Shown: positions 55,533 through 64,000 of the stretch, piece after piece
How positions within the stretch are numbered: the first letter of the stretch is position 1
Layout: every line of letters begins with the position of its first letter
Assembly (NCBI RefSeq): GCF_900102535.1
Contig: NZ_FNBP01000001.1
Span: forward strand, 186,001 to 250,000
Direction of reading: 5' to 3'
Source of the DNA: Sulfitobacter delicatus
GTDB taxonomy: Bacteria; Pseudomonadota; Alphaproteobacteria; Rhodobacterales; Rhodobacteraceae
DNA: 64,000 bases
Translations under genes and position numbers: made by a program
The notes under the pieces: generated by a model
Seen by the model: the letters and a program-made list of their open reading frames with translations, nothing else
Database searches by the model: none
What the model was told of the DNA's origin: nothing

Positions 55533-56438
55533 ATGGACCGCCTTACGGAAATGGAAGCGTTTGCCACAGTGGTGGATCAGGGCGGCTTTACCGATGCTGC
55601 CAAGAAGATGGGGATTTCAAAATCCGCCGTCTCGAAACATGTGTCATCGCTCGAAGCCCGCCTTGGGGCGCGGCTGCTGAACCGCACCACGCGGCGTGTG
55701 TCGCCCACGGAAATTGGTCTCGCCTATTACGACCGCGCCCGCCGGGTGCTGAATGACGCGGGCGAAGCCGACGCGCTGGTGACCTCGATGCAATCCGCGC
55801 CCTCGGGCTTGCTGCGCATCTCGGTGGCGACGGACTTTGGTGTGAATCACCTGTCTCCGGCGCTGTCGGAGTTCTTGTCGGACTTCCCAGACATCACCGT
55901 CAATATGGTGCTCAACAACCGCTATGTTGAGTTGATTTCCGAAGGTTTCGACATGGCCGTGCGCATTGGGGAGTTGGAAGACAGCACCCTGCGTGCCCGC
56001 AAGCTGACCGAGACCACCAAACGCATGATCGCCAGCCCGAAGTATTTTGAACAATACGGACGGCCGGAAAAGATCGACGATCTGAACAACCACAAACTGT
56101 TGCACTACTCGAACCAATCTTCGGGCAATGTCTGGAAGCTGACCGCGCCCTCGGGTGAGAAACGTCAGGTACGCACGGCGGGCTGGCTGTCGGTCAATGA
56201 CGGGCAGAGCCTTTTGAATGCTGCAATTTCGGGGCTGGGCATCGCCTATCTGCCGAGCTTTCTTTATGCGGATGCGATGGAGAAAGGCTTGGTCGAAGAT
56301 GCGATCCCCGAACTGCCGTTGGAGACTCAAGGCATCTATGCGGTTTACCCCCCAGGCCGGTTTACCCAGCCCAAGGTCCGCGCCTTTATTGACTTCCTGG
56401 TGCATGAATTCGCAGAGAAGGGTCCGACCGACTGGTAG
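55533..56438 (+). CDS. LysR-family transcriptional regulator
   Basis: A 301-aa LysR regulator. The N-terminal winged helix (MDRLTEMEAFATVVDQGGFTD onward, about 1-60) contains AAKKMGISKSAVSKHVSSLE; the rest is a periplasmic-binding-protein-like effector domain. The AfvR/YafC-type subgroup would fit, with no clear effector. ATG 55533 gives the canonical start; the in-frame ORF upstream extends into zntB. Neighbours do not identify a target. A double hairpin follows its stop. Confidence 0.9.
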   Translation: MDRLTEMEAFATVVDQGGFTDAAKKMGISKSAVSKHVSSLEARLGARLLNRTTRRVSPTEIGLAYYDRARRVLNDAGEADALVTSMQSAPSGLLRISVATDFGVNHLSPALSEFLSDFPDITVNMVLNNRYVELISEGFDMAVRIGELEDSTLRARKLTETTKRMIASPKYFEQYGRPEKIDDLNNHKLLHYSNQSSGNVWKLTAPSGEKRQVRTAGWLSVNDGQSLLNAAISGLGIAYLPSFLYADAMEKGLVEDAIPELPLETQGIYAVYPPGRFTQPKVRAFIDFLVHEFAEKGPTDW

Positions 56439-56445
56439 GCCCACC

Positions 56446-56505
56446 GGCCCGGAATCAAGCCGAAGGCGCCGGGCCATCGCCTGCCCGTCCCCACGGGGAG
56501 GCGAT
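56446..56505 (+). terminator. Double hairpin after the LysR gene
   Basis: First stem: GGCCCGG (56446-56452) with CCGGGCC (56469-56475). The second begins at the next base: ATCGCCT (56476-56482) with AGGCGAT (56499-56505), containing CCCGT/ACGGG around CCCC, and runs into TT. It probably terminates the LysR transcript. Confidence 0.65.
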
Positions 56506-56659
56506 TTGGTGACGCTAGGCGCGCTCTATATGACGCACATCGCGACTGCACCATAAAGTGGCACGAAGCAACGTTGTCATCGCCACCCCACGGGCAGGCG
56601 CTGGCCCTCTCCACAAGACCACCTTTCCTCTCCCCCACCAGCGCGCTATCTGTCCCGCC

Positions 56660-57718
56660 ATGAGCAATATGCGCGAGACCTATGCCCAGCTTGTCGAGAC
56701 AGGCAAACTGAAATCCGACCCCGCCCAAGAGGCGGTGATGGTCGAGTTTGACCGCCTCCGCGACGCGCTGGCCAATCCCCCCAAGAAAAGCCTGTTCCGC
56801 AAAGCCCCGCCCCCGCCCAAAGGGCTCTACCTCTGGGGCGGCGTCGGGCGCGGCAAGTCGATGCTGATGGATATGTTCGTGGCGCATCTGCCCGACATTC
56901 CGGCGCGGCGGGTGCATTTCCATGCCTTCATGCAGGAAATCCACAATGCGATGCATGAGGTCCGCAAGACCGGCGTGGATGACGCCATCGCTCCCGTCGC
57001 CCGCGACGTGGCCGACAGCGTCCGCTTGCTTGCCTTCGACGAAATGCAGATCACCGACATCACCGACGCGATGATCGTGGGCCGCCTGTTCGAAGCGCTC
57101 TTTGCCGCGGGCGTGGTGGTGGTGACAACGTCAAACCGCCTGCCCGATGACCTTTACAAAAACGGCATCAACCGCGAAGTTTTCGTGCCCTTTATCGACC
57201 TCATCAAAGAGCGCATGGAGGTGCATGAATTGGTCAGCCCGACCGACTACCGCCAAGACCGGCTGGCAGGCTCGCAGGTCTATTTCACCCCCGTAAACGC
57301 CGACAGCCGCGCCGCGATGGATGCGGTCTGGGACGATCTCGCAGGCACCAAGGGCGAGCCGCTCACCTTGCACGTTAAAGGCCGCGAGGTGGTCATCCCC
57401 GCCTTTCACAACGGCATGGCTCGGGCAGGTTTTCACGCGCTTTGTGGCAGGCCGCTTGGCGCTGCGGATTACCTCGCGCTGGCGCAGGCCGTGCGGGTGC
57501 TGCTGCTGGATGACATCCCCAGCTTGGGTCGGTCAAACTTCAACGAGGCAAAGCGATTCGTCACGCTGATCGACGCGCTCTATGAAGCCCGCGTCCGGCT
57601 GATCTGCTCGGCCGCAGCCCCGCCTGAGATGCTCTACCTCGAAGGGGAAGGCACCTTTGAATTCGAACGCACCGCGTCGCGCCTGCGCGAGATGCAGAGC
57701 GAAGATTGGGGCCGCTGA
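56660..57718 (+). CDS. zapE: AFG1-family ATPase ZapE
   Basis: P-loop ATPase of 352 aa. The Walker A motif is GGVGRGKS (60-67) and LLAFDEMQITD is the Walker B region, both typical of the AFG1/ZapE family. E. coli ZapE associates with the Z-ring under stress; mitochondrial Afg1 affects respiratory complex turnover. ATG 56660 gives the normal N-terminus (MSNMRETYAQLVETGKL); the in-frame extension to 56558 is proline-rich and unlikely. Confidence 0.92.
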   Translation: MSNMRETYAQLVETGKLKSDPAQEAVMVEFDRLRDALANPPKKSLFRKAPPPPKGLYLWGGVGRGKSMLMDMFVAHLPDIPARRVHFHAFMQEIHNAMHEVRKTGVDDAIAPVARDVADSVRLLAFDEMQITDITDAMIVGRLFEALFAAGVVVVTTSNRLPDDLYKNGINREVFVPFIDLIKERMEVHELVSPTDYRQDRLAGSQVYFTPVNADSRAAMDAVWDDLAGTKGEPLTLHVKGREVVIPAFHNGMARAGFHALCGRPLGAADYLALAQAVRVLLLDDIPSLGRSNFNEAKRFVTLIDALYEARVRLICSAAAPPEMLYLEGEGTFEFERTASRLREMQSEDWGR

Positions 57719-57739
57719 AACCGTGACACGCGCCGCGTT

Positions 57740-57925
57740 TCAGGAATCACTGACCTGCTGCATGTGAAGGTCGTTGCCCTGCAAAACGGGATGGTAAGGG
57801 CGTTCGACTTCGTAGAGCCACCACAGGCCGCCAGCAATAATAGCGATACCTATGGCCATGAAGATAAACTGATATTTCCGCGTGGCGTCTTGCGGGTGAC
57901 GCGCTGGGCCGATGACATTGGACAT
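57740..57925 (-). CDS. Small single-pass membrane protein
   Basis: A 61-aa protein. A short charged N-terminus (RHPQDATRKYQ) is followed by one hydrophobic helix (FIFMAIGIAIIAGGLWWLY) and a soluble tail. No family is recognised. ATG 57925 follows GAGG by eight bases; the in-frame GTG at 57934 lies too close to that site. It lies between zapE (convergent) and folC. The frame, ribosome site and membrane-protein composition argue that it is real. Confidence 0.65.
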   Translation of the reverse strand: MSNVIGPARHPQDATRKYQFIFMAIGIAIIAGGLWWLYEVERPYHPVLQGNDLHMQQVSDS

Positions 57926-58020
57926 AATGGGCACCTCGGTCGAAAGCGAGTGGAATTTCTAACGACCAAGATACACCATATCTGCATCGCAAAGCAGATG
58001 GGGCACCCAAATATGGTTAA

Positions 58021-59292
58021 CTAGACGCTTTCGCGCAACACGCTACCGGCTAGGTAGAGCGAGCCGCAGATCAGCACACGCGCTTGGGGTTCTCGGGCGA
58101 TAATCGCCGCAAGCGCGGCGGATACGCTCTCGGCCTCCGAGGCGTCAAACCCCACGTTTCGCGCGGCCTTCGCGGTGGCCTCCGCGGGCAAAGTCGCCGC
58201 CTCTCCGGGGATCGACACAGCCGTGAGACTGGCCGCCTGAGCCGCCAAGGGGCGCAGGTAGCCCGCGATGTCTTTGGTGTTCAACATGCCGCAGATCAAA
58301 TGCGTCGGGCGCTGCGGCATGGCGGCGAGCGCTGCGGCTAGCGCCTCCCCAGCAGCGGGATTGTGCCCGCCATCCAGCCAAAGCTCGGCCTGCGGCGCTT
58401 GCTGCGCAAAGCGCCCGTCCGACAGCCGCTGCATCCGCGCTGGCCATTCGGCACGGGTCACGGCGGCTTCGCAAGCCTCCGCATCCATACCCAAGTGCCG
58501 CAGCGCCGCGAGGGCCGCGCCCGCGTTCATGATCTGATGATCGCCCAGCAAATTGGGGCGCGGTAGGTCCAGTAAGCCGCTCTCATCTTGATAGACCATG
58601 CGCCCGGCCTCTGGCCCAACATGCCATTGCTGCCCGTAAGCCAGCAGCGGCGCACCCAGTTTGGCGGCGCGGGTTTCAATGACCTCAAGGGCGGCGTCTT
58701 CCTGCGGGCCGACGACGCAGGGCACCAGCCGCTTGATGATCCCGGCCTTTTCGCCCGCGATCTCGGCCAAAGTCTCGCCCAGATATTGCTGGTGATCGAC
58801 CGAGACGGGCGTGATCACCGATAGTACCGGGGTCACTACATTGGTTGCGTCCAGCCGCCCGCCAAGGCCCACTTCCAAGAGCGTGTAATCCGCCGGTGCC
58901 CGCGAAAAAGCGAGGATCGCGGCGCAGGTGGTGATCTCGAAATAAGTGATCTCCTCACCGCCATTGGCAGCGTGGCATTCGTCCAGCACAGCGGCCAGAT
59001 CAGGCTCGGAAATCAACTCCCCCGCCACCCGGATGCGCTCATGAAAGCGCGCCAGATGTGGCGAGGTATAGGCGTGGACCGTCTTGCCCGCCGCTTCCAA
59101 CCCGGCGCGGATCATCGCTTGGGTCGAGCCTTTGCCATTGGTCCCGGCGATATGGACCACCGGGGGCAGGTCGTTCTGCGGGTTGCCCAAGGCTTCCAGC
59201 AGCCGCCACATCCGGTCGAGCGTCAGATCGATGATCTTGGGGTGCAACGCCATCATCCGTTCTAGGATGACGTCCGATGAAGGCGTGCTCAT
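58021..59292 (-). CDS. folC: Dihydrofolate/folylpolyglutamate synthase
   Basis: Adds glutamate to dihydropteroate and tetrahydrofolates. The 423-aa Mur-ligase-fold protein has the ATP loop [11 protein letters not shown] near residues 48-58, [12 protein letters not shown] and [15 protein letters not shown]. It overlaps the accD stop by four bases; the accD-folC pair is conserved across many proteobacteria. Confidence 0.96.
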   Translation of the reverse strand: MSTPSSDVILERMMALHPKIIDLTLDRMWRLLEALGNPQNDLPPVVHIAGTNGKGSTQAMIRAGLEAAGKTVHAYTSPHLARFHERIRVAGELISEPDLAAVLDECHAANGGEEITYFEITTCAAILAFSRAPADYTLLEVGLGGRLDATNVVTPVLSVITPVSVDHQQYLGETLAEIAGEKAGIIKRLVPCVVGPQEDAALEVIETRAAKLGAPLLAYGQQWHVGPEAGRMVYQDESGLLDLPRPNLLGDHQIMNAGAALAALRHLGMDAEACEAAVTRAEWPARMQRLSDGRFAQQAPQAELWLDGGHNPAAGEALAAALAAMPQRPTHLICGMLNTKDIAGYLRPLAAQAASLTAVSIPGEAATLPAEATAKAARNVGFDASEAESVSAALAAIIAREPQARVLICGSLYLAGSVLRESV

Positions 59293-60248
59293 TTTTTCTC
59301 TGGGCTTTCGGCAGGTAGGTCAGCCGACGCCTGAACCGCTGCGGCAGCCTCGGCCACCTCAGCTTCTTCCGGCGCTGGCAAATCGCCACGCACGGCTGGC
59401 GACAGGCCCATGAGCATCCGCGTAATGGTGATCAACTCATCGCGCATTTCGGTCCGTTTGGTCACACGGTCGAGCATGCCGTGGTCCAGCAGATATTCAG
59501 CCCGCTGGAAACCTTCGGGCAGTTTTTCACGGATCGTCTGCTCAATCACCCGCGGCCCGGCAAAACAGATCAGCGCGTTCGGCTCGGCAATCTGTACGTC
59601 GCCCAGCATTGCATAAGATGCTGTCACGCCGCCCGTGGTTGGATGGGTCAAAACGACGATATAGGGAAGACCGGCCTCTTTCAGCATCTGCACCGCCACG
59701 GTCGTGCGCGGCATTTGCATCAGGCTCAAGATACCTTCCTGCATCCGTGCGCCGCCAGCGGCAGAGAAAAGGATCAGGGGGCGCTTCAGCTTCACCGCTT
59801 CCTCGGCAGCGGCGATGATCGCGTTGCCGACATACATGCCCATGGAACCGCCCATGAAGGAGAAGTCCTGCGCACAGGCGACGATCGGCGTGCGGCCCAT
59901 CTCGCCAGTCACAACCAGCATCGCCTCGTGCTCACCGGTCTGTTTCTGCGCGGCCTTCATCCGGTCGGGGTAGCGCTTCTGGTCCTTGAAATGCAGCGGA
60001 TCAGGCGTTGGCGCGGGGACTTTGACCTCGGTGAAAATGCCGCCATCGAACAGCGCTTTAAACCGCGCGCGCGGGCTGATGTGCATGTGGTGGCCGCAGT
60101 TGGTGCAGACGTTCAGATTGTCCGACAGCTCGCGGTGAAACAGCATGGTGCCGCATTCGTTACACTTGGTCCACAGGTTGTCCGGCGTCTCGCGGCGCGA
60201 GAAGATCGAGTTGATACGCGGACGGACGTAGTTGGTGATCCAGTTCAT
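59289..60248 (-). CDS. accD: Acetyl-CoA carboxylase carboxyltransferase beta subunit
   Basis: Transfers carboxyl from carboxybiotin to acetyl-CoA, with AccA, in fatty-acid synthesis. The N-terminal zinc ribbon has two Cys pairs ([12 protein letters not shown] and CTNCG), followed by [15 protein letters not shown] 60248 gives 319 aa starting [12 protein letters not shown], the family norm; an in-frame extension to 60374 is rejected. The C-terminus is a Glu/Ala-rich tail. Confidence 0.97.
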   Translation of the reverse strand: MNWITNYVRPRINSIFSRRETPDNLWTKCNECGTMLFHRELSDNLNVCTNCGHHMHISPRARFKALFDGGIFTEVKVPAPTPDPLHFKDQKRYPDRMKAAQKQTGEHEAMLVVTGEMGRTPIVACAQDFSFMGGSMGMYVGNAIIAAAEEAVKLKRPLILFSAAGGARMQEGILSLMQMPRTTVAVQMLKEAGLPYIVVLTHPTTGGVTASYAMLGDVQIAEPNALICFAGPRVIEQTIREKLPEGFQRAEYLLDHGMLDRVTKRTEMRDELITITRMLMGLSPAVRGDLPAPEEAEVAEAAAAVQASADLPAESPEKK

Positions 60249-60304
60249 TGGCAGGCCCCTGCTGTAGTTCCGTTCCAGATAATCCCCGCGCCGGGAAATT
60301 GCAA

Positions 60305-61204
60305 TCAGCGCCGTATCGCCAGCCGCGCGGCCAGCCATGACACAATCATTAGCGCGAAATCCACCGGCAACCATGTGCGCATCGCTGCCGCGTCGTCCAT
60401 CGAAAAGGGTGCGAGGTAGAGCGCCAGCCCCGACAGATCATCCGGCAGAGACACAATCAGAATGGCCGAGACATTGTTCCACAGATGTACCGCAATCGCG
60501 GGGCCAAGCGAGCCGGACCGCGCCGTCAAATCGGCCATCAGGATACCAAAGACCCCGGCCCAAAGCGCCACCATCAGCGCATTCTCCCCGGCCTCGGCTG
60601 GCAGGTAGTGGCCAAGCGCGAAGAGCGTCGAGGGCAGCACCATCCAGACCAGCGGCGAGTTGAACCGCGCCGCGAGTTGCTGCTGCACATAGCCGCGAAA
60701 GACGATCTCTTCCGCGCTGACCTGCACCAGCACCGCCAGCAGCGACAGCGGCAAAAGCAGCAACCAGCGGCCCAGCGGCAGGTTCGGCGTGAGGTCGCCC
60801 CCCATGTCCCACGGCGGCAAGATCAGCAGCACCGCCCCAAGGGCCAGCATCGCGAGAGACACGGCTCGAAAGCTTGGCCAAAGCCGCTCCGGCGCGCCCA
60901 GCAGGCTGCGCGCATTTCGGCGGTGGACCACGCGCACTGTTACCCCCACCGCCATCGCCATGGTCGCGAAGCTAAAGAGCAGCAAATACATCGCCTGCGG
61001 TGTCGCCCCTTGCAAAAGCGTGCCGTGCAGCGAGGTCGCCGCCGGGCCGACAAAGGCATAGATCGTCTGAAAATAAAACTCGTTCAGCGCCACATAGGCG
61101 ATCACCGCCACAAAAAGCCCGAGCAAAAACCGCCAGAGCGCCGAAGAAGGCCGTGCCGGTGCCACAAAAGCCGCATGGGCGCTGTAATCAGGCCGCCACG
61201 TCAT
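60305..61204 (-). CDS. CPBP-family intramembrane glutamic endopeptidase
   Basis: A 299-aa membrane protein with about eight hydrophobic segments. The catalytic motifs of the CPBP (CaaX protease/Abi) family are present: [13 protein letters not shown] with the paired Glu and Arg, FALGHYL with His, and HLWNNVSA near the C-terminus. In bacteria these proteases have varied and mostly unknown substrates. It lies 56 bases upstream of accD and is divergent from ilvD. Confidence 0.88.
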   Translation of the reverse strand: MTWRPDYSAHAAFVAPARPSSALWRFLLGLFVAVIAYVALNEFYFQTIYAFVGPAATSLHGTLLQGATPQAMYLLLFSFATMAMAVGVTVRVVHRRNARSLLGAPERLWPSFRAVSLAMLALGAVLLILPPWDMGGDLTPNLPLGRWLLLLPLSLLAVLVQVSAEEIVFRGYVQQQLAARFNSPLVWMVLPSTLFALGHYLPAEAGENALMVALWAGVFGILMADLTARSGSLGPAIAVHLWNNVSAILIVSLPDDLSGLALYLAPFSMDDAAAMRTWLPVDFALMIVSWLAARLAIRR

Positions 61205-61266
61205 GAAGGGCAGAGGGCGAATAGGCAGGACGGGGTCTTGCAGTGCATATGCCGGGCTTTCACGCT

Positions 61267-61316
61267 TTAGGGCAGGTCAGGATGACCGGGCTAGAAGGTC
61301 AGAACCTATGCCCTAA
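61267..61316 (+). ncRNA. Possible three-way-junction RNA structure upstream of ilvD
   Basis: TTAGGGCA (61267-61274) pairs perfectly with TGCCCTAA (61309-61316). Directly stacked inside is GGTC-AGGAT-GACC (61275-61287), and a second inner hairpin is AGGT-CAGA-ACCT (61296-61307). It lies 103 bases before the ilvD start, in a 214-base intergenic region. I recognise no known riboswitch class. Confidence 0.35.
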
Positions 61317-61418
61317 CACGCTGCGATACAACAAGTTCCCCCGGCCCAATCGCGCCAAAGCCTTGCAGCACCGCCCCTCCCCGACTATTCCATTCAAGAC
61401 GTTTCAAGGAGCCCACCG

Positions 61419-63185
61419 ATGTCCACCACCCCACGCTTCGACAAATCCCGGCTGCCCAGCCGCCACGTGACCGAAGGCCCCGCCCGCGCGCCGCACCGGT
61501 CTTACTACTATGCCATGGGCATGACCGAAGAAGAGATTCACCAGCCGCTTGTGGGCGTTGCCACCTGCTGGAACGAGGCCGCGCCCTGTAACATTGCTCT
61601 GAACCGTCAGGCGCAGGCGGTGAAAATCGGTGTGCATTCCGAACAAGGCACCCCGCGCGAATTCACTACGATCACTGTCACCGACGGGATCGCGATGGGC
61701 CATGAGGGCATGCGCTCTTCGTTGGCCTCCCGCGAAGCGATTGCGGATACCGTTGAACTGACCATGCGCGGCCATTGCTATGACGCGATTGTCGGTCTGG
61801 CGGGCTGTGACAAATCCTTGCCCGGCATGATGATGGCCATGTTGCGCCTCAACGTGCCCTCGGTTTTCCTCTATGGTGGCTCGATCCTGCCGGGCAAAGC
61901 ACCTGCCGGGGCTGACGTTCCCGAAGATTTTGCCAGCCGCGATCTGACCGTGCAGGACATGTTCGAAGCCGTGGGCCGCTTCCAGAACGGCACCATGTCG
62001 CAGGCCGCGCTTGATGTGCTGGAACGCGTCGCCTGCCCCTCGGCGGGTGCCTGTGGCGGCCAGTTCACCGCCAACACCATGGCCTGTGTGTCGGAAGCCA
62101 TCGGCCTCGCGCTGCCGAACTCGTCGGGCATGCCAGCGCCATACGAGAGCCGCGACGCCTATGCCGAAGCCTCGGGGGCTGCGGTGATGAACCTGATCGA
62201 GAAGAACATCCGCGCACGTGACATCTGCACCCGCGAAGCCTTTGAGAACGCCGCGCGCATCGTGGCCTGCACCGGGGGCTCGACCAACGCCGGTTTGCAC
62301 CTGCCTGCCATGGCGCATGAAGCAGGGATCGAATTCTACCTCGAAGACGTTTGCGAAATCTTCCGCGACACTCCTTACTTCGTCGATATGAAACCGGGCG
62401 GCGCCTATGTCGCCAAAGACCTCTATGACGCGGGCGGCGTGCCAGTGGTGATGAAGGAGTTGCGCAAAGCGGGCCTTTTGCACACCGACTGTCTGACCGC
62501 CACAGGCCGCTCCATCGGCGAAGAGCTTGACCGCATCGACCGCGAGGCCGACGGCAAGGTGATCCACTCGGTCGCTAATCCAATCAGCAAGACCGGCGGC
62601 GTTGTGGGCCTCAAGGGCAACCTCGCCCCCGAAGGCGCCATCGTGAAAATCGCGGGCATGTCGGACGAAGACATCGTATTCACCGGCCCGGCGCTGGTGT
62701 TCGAATGCGAGCAGGACGCCTTTGAAGCGGTTCAAAACCGCGCCTACAAGGAAGGCGATGTTTTCGTCATCCGCAACGAAGGCCCCGCAGGCGGCCCCGG
62801 CATGCGCGAGATGCTGGCCACGACGGCGGCGCTCTCGGGCCAAGGCATGGGCAAGAAGGTGGCGCTGATCACCGATGGGCGTTTCTCGGGCGCGACACGC
62901 GGTTTCTGCGTGGGTCACGTCGGGCCAGAGGCCGCGCATGGCGGGCCGATTGCGTTGTTGAAGAACGGCGACATGATCACGCTCGATGCGATCAAAGGCA
63001 GCATCACCGTGGACCTCACGGATGAGGAACTGGCCGAGCGCCGCACGGGCTGGACCGGGCCGCGCGCCACCAACTACGAAAGCGGCGCGCTTTGGAAATA
63101 TGCCAAGCTCGTCGGCCCCACCTACCTTGGCGCGGTCACGCATCCGGGTGCCAAGGCCGAAACCCATGACTACATGGACCTCTAA
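61419..63185 (+). CDS. ilvD: Dihydroxy-acid dehydratase
   Basis: Iron-sulfur dehydratase of valine, isoleucine and pantothenate synthesis, 588 aa. Cluster cysteines are in [21 protein letters not shown] and [16 protein letters not shown]. The C-terminal [22 protein letters not shown] (in part) is typical. Length and motifs fit IlvD rather than phosphogluconate dehydratase, though sugar-acid dehydratases are related. AAGGAG lies nine bases before the ATG. A lipoprotein gene overlaps its 3' end by 20 bases. Confidence 0.93.
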   Translation: MSTTPRFDKSRLPSRHVTEGPARAPHRSYYYAMGMTEEEIHQPLVGVATCWNEAAPCNIALNRQAQAVKIGVHSEQGTPREFTTITVTDGIAMGHEGMRSSLASREAIADTVELTMRGHCYDAIVGLAGCDKSLPGMMMAMLRLNVPSVFLYGGSILPGKAPAGADVPEDFASRDLTVQDMFEAVGRFQNGTMSQAALDVLERVACPSAGACGGQFTANTMACVSEAIGLALPNSSGMPAPYESRDAYAEASGAAVMNLIEKNIRARDICTREAFENAARIVACTGGSTNAGLHLPAMAHEAGIEFYLEDVCEIFRDTPYFVDMKPGGAYVAKDLYDAGGVPVVMKELRKAGLLHTDCLTATGRSIGEELDRIDREADGKVIHSVANPISKTGGVVGLKGNLAPEGAIVKIAGMSDEDIVFTGPALVFECEQDAFEAVQNRAYKEGDVFVIRNEGPAGGPGMREMLATTAALSGQGMGKKVALITDGRFSGATRGFCVGHVGPEAAHGGPIALLKNGDMITLDAIKGSITVDLTDEELAERRTGWTGPRATNYESGALWKYAKLVGPTYLGAVTHPGAKAETHDYMDL

Positions 63186-63759
63186 GGCCCCCTTCGCGGC
63201 GCTCGCGCTGTTCACCCTGTCTGCCTGCGAAGGCGGACAGGGTTTTTCTCTTGGCGGCAGCGCCGGAGCGGAAAAGCCCCCGCTCTTACAGACCAGCCTT
63301 GCAGGTGGCGCGGTCGAAGTCGTGCCCCCGCAGGGCTATTGCATTGACCGTAAAAGCCTCAAGCGCCACTTTGCCCTGATGGCACGATGTGACGCGCTTG
63401 GCCTGCCCGATGTCGTCACTGCAGCGCCCTTGGGCATTCTGACCCTCTCCCTCGTCGAAGCCGCTCCTGATACGCCCCTGCCGACACCGCAGGACGTGGC
63501 CAAGGCGGTCGGGCTGACGCAGGTTGTGGAAACGGACAGCCGCGACTATACGACGATCTTTGTTGCTGAAGGGCCGGTGCCGGCAGAAGGCATGTCAGGC
63601 CGCCATTGGCGCGGCACGGCGCGGCTGGCTGGGCATGTGGCGAGCGTCACCCTCTATGGCGCGCCGCAAAGCCGTGCGGTGTCGGACGAAGGGCGTAGCT
63701 TGATCGCCGAGCTGATCCGCCAAAGCCGCGCGCGCAGCGAAAGCCAGCCCAACTCCTAA
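63166..63759 (+). CDS. Putative lipoprotein of unknown function
   Basis: A 197-aa protein from ATG 63166 inside the end of ilvD. The signal peptide ends in TLSAC (C21 or close), giving a predicted lipoprotein. The rest is a mixed alpha/beta domain with no family that I recognise; two further cysteines lie at GYCID and ARCDALG. The overlap with ilvD suggests translational coupling. No sequence clue to function. Confidence 0.75.
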   Translation: MTTWTSKAPFAALALFTLSACEGGQGFSLGGSAGAEKPPLLQTSLAGGAVEVVPPQGYCIDRKSLKRHFALMARCDALGLPDVVTAAPLGILTLSLVEAAPDTPLPTPQDVAKAVGLTQVVETDSRDYTTIFVAEGPVPAEGMSGRHWRGTARLAGHVASVTLYGAPQSRAVSDEGRSLIAELIRQSRARSESQPNS

Positions 63760-63821
63760 ACGCAACTGTTTCCAAATCAGCAACACTGCCCGCCTCGCGA
63801 AACAATCGCAGGGCAATTTAT

Positions 63822-63850
63822 TTGAATGAAACCTTCGTCTTGCATAGAGT
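63822..63850 (+). promoter_or_regulatory. Candidate housekeeping promoter
   Basis: TTGAAT, 17-base spacer, TAGAGT, 25 bases before the ATG at 63875. It fits a sigma-70-type promoter but is one weak match. Confidence 0.35.
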
Positions 63851-63874
63851 GCGGGAAACAAGGGGCGCAGCTTC

Positions 63875-64000
63875 ATGGCGAATTTCAGCGGCGGATTTCT
63901 GGAGGGCAGGCTCTATGCCCGCGCGGTCCAACGCTGGGCACGCGCCGCCCGCCGTGCGGCCAGCGCTGATCTGGCAACCCTGCGCCGTCAACGCACCCGC
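63875..64000 (+). CDS. Hypothetical protein, N-terminus only
   Basis: The first 42 codons of a gene running off the window. The visible part is strongly basic and helical (RLYARAVQRWARAARRAASADLA in part), with no signal peptide. GGGGCG lies eight to thirteen bases upstream. It reminds me of roseobacter DUF6478 N-termini, but 42 residues are too few to decide. Confidence 0.55.
   Translation, partial: MANFSGGFLEGRLYARAVQRWARAARRAASADLATLRRQRTR

Noticed and set aside
61243-61470. 75-codon frame before ilvD as a leader peptide
   Set aside because: It runs into ilvD in another frame, has no convincing ribosome site and no run of Ile, Val or Leu codons.
61404-63215. 603-codon open frame antisense to ilvD
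   Set aside because: ilvD has all cluster cysteines and conserved motifs; the antisense frame has none.

Overview
The window is a GC-rich, gene-dense chromosomal segment of an alphaproteobacterium, almost certainly a marine Rhodobacterales/Roseobacter-group member. Indicators are the folK-rpoZ-rsh-pdxJ-acpS-lepB-rnc-era order, three linked deformylase genes before fmt, the NADH-dehydrogenase/SelD fusion, and a taurine (tpa, tauR, xsc) plus cytoplasmic sulfite dehydrogenase (soeABC) cluster. A Sulfitobacter-like genus would fit, but no rRNA or other marker is present to prove it. I see no insertion sequence, prophage, CRISPR array, tRNA or rRNA, and no gene-free stretch over about 300 bases (the longest is 24578-24869).

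Layout. 1-8156 (minus): housekeeping genes from folK to a truncated era, interrupted by a DUF2383 gene with its own terminator. 8279-11979 (plus): NYN protein, LuxR regulator, ispH, rnhA and a TRIC-type membrane protein. 12055-14520 (minus): three overlapping deformylase-family genes, then fmt; the third paralogue has lost catalytic residues. 14608-22422: C-S lyase, glutathionyl-hydroquinone reductase, two cobalamin genes, MltB-like transglycosylase, rhodanese, RidA and mnmH. 22406-24577 (minus): the SelD fusion, which supplies MnmH with selenophosphate. 24870-26951: DEAD-box helicase.

27000-41062 is the metabolic centre. Tpa converts taurine to sulfoacetaldehyde; Xsc makes acetyl phosphate and sulfite; AckA recovers ATP from acetyl phosphate; SoeABC oxidises sulfite, and a TauE-family protein may export it. 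xsc-ackA-soeA-soeB-soeC look like one operon. The regulator gene tauR lies inside the cluster. Paired CTGGCNYTA direct repeats, one pair each, lie upstream of tpa, of xsc, and between tauR and a divergent kinase-nagA pair. This suggests one regulon that may include the amino-sugar genes.

41148-64000 is mostly core functions: dapA, slt, an EamA transporter, a split MnmC pair (mnmD and a divergent FAD oxidoreductase), an OmpA-type lipoprotein, an Ada-like methyltransferase, nth, an adenosine kinase-like gene, rppH, a FadH-like reductase, ZntB, a LysR regulator, zapE, folC, accD, a CPBP protease, ilvD and a lipoprotein. Three features are easily missed. Two glycine-zipper lipoprotein genes share an identical GGAACC-N16-CGTT promoter-like element. 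A short AT-rich element sits just after the stop codon of three genes. A possible three-way-junction RNA lies upstream of ilvD.
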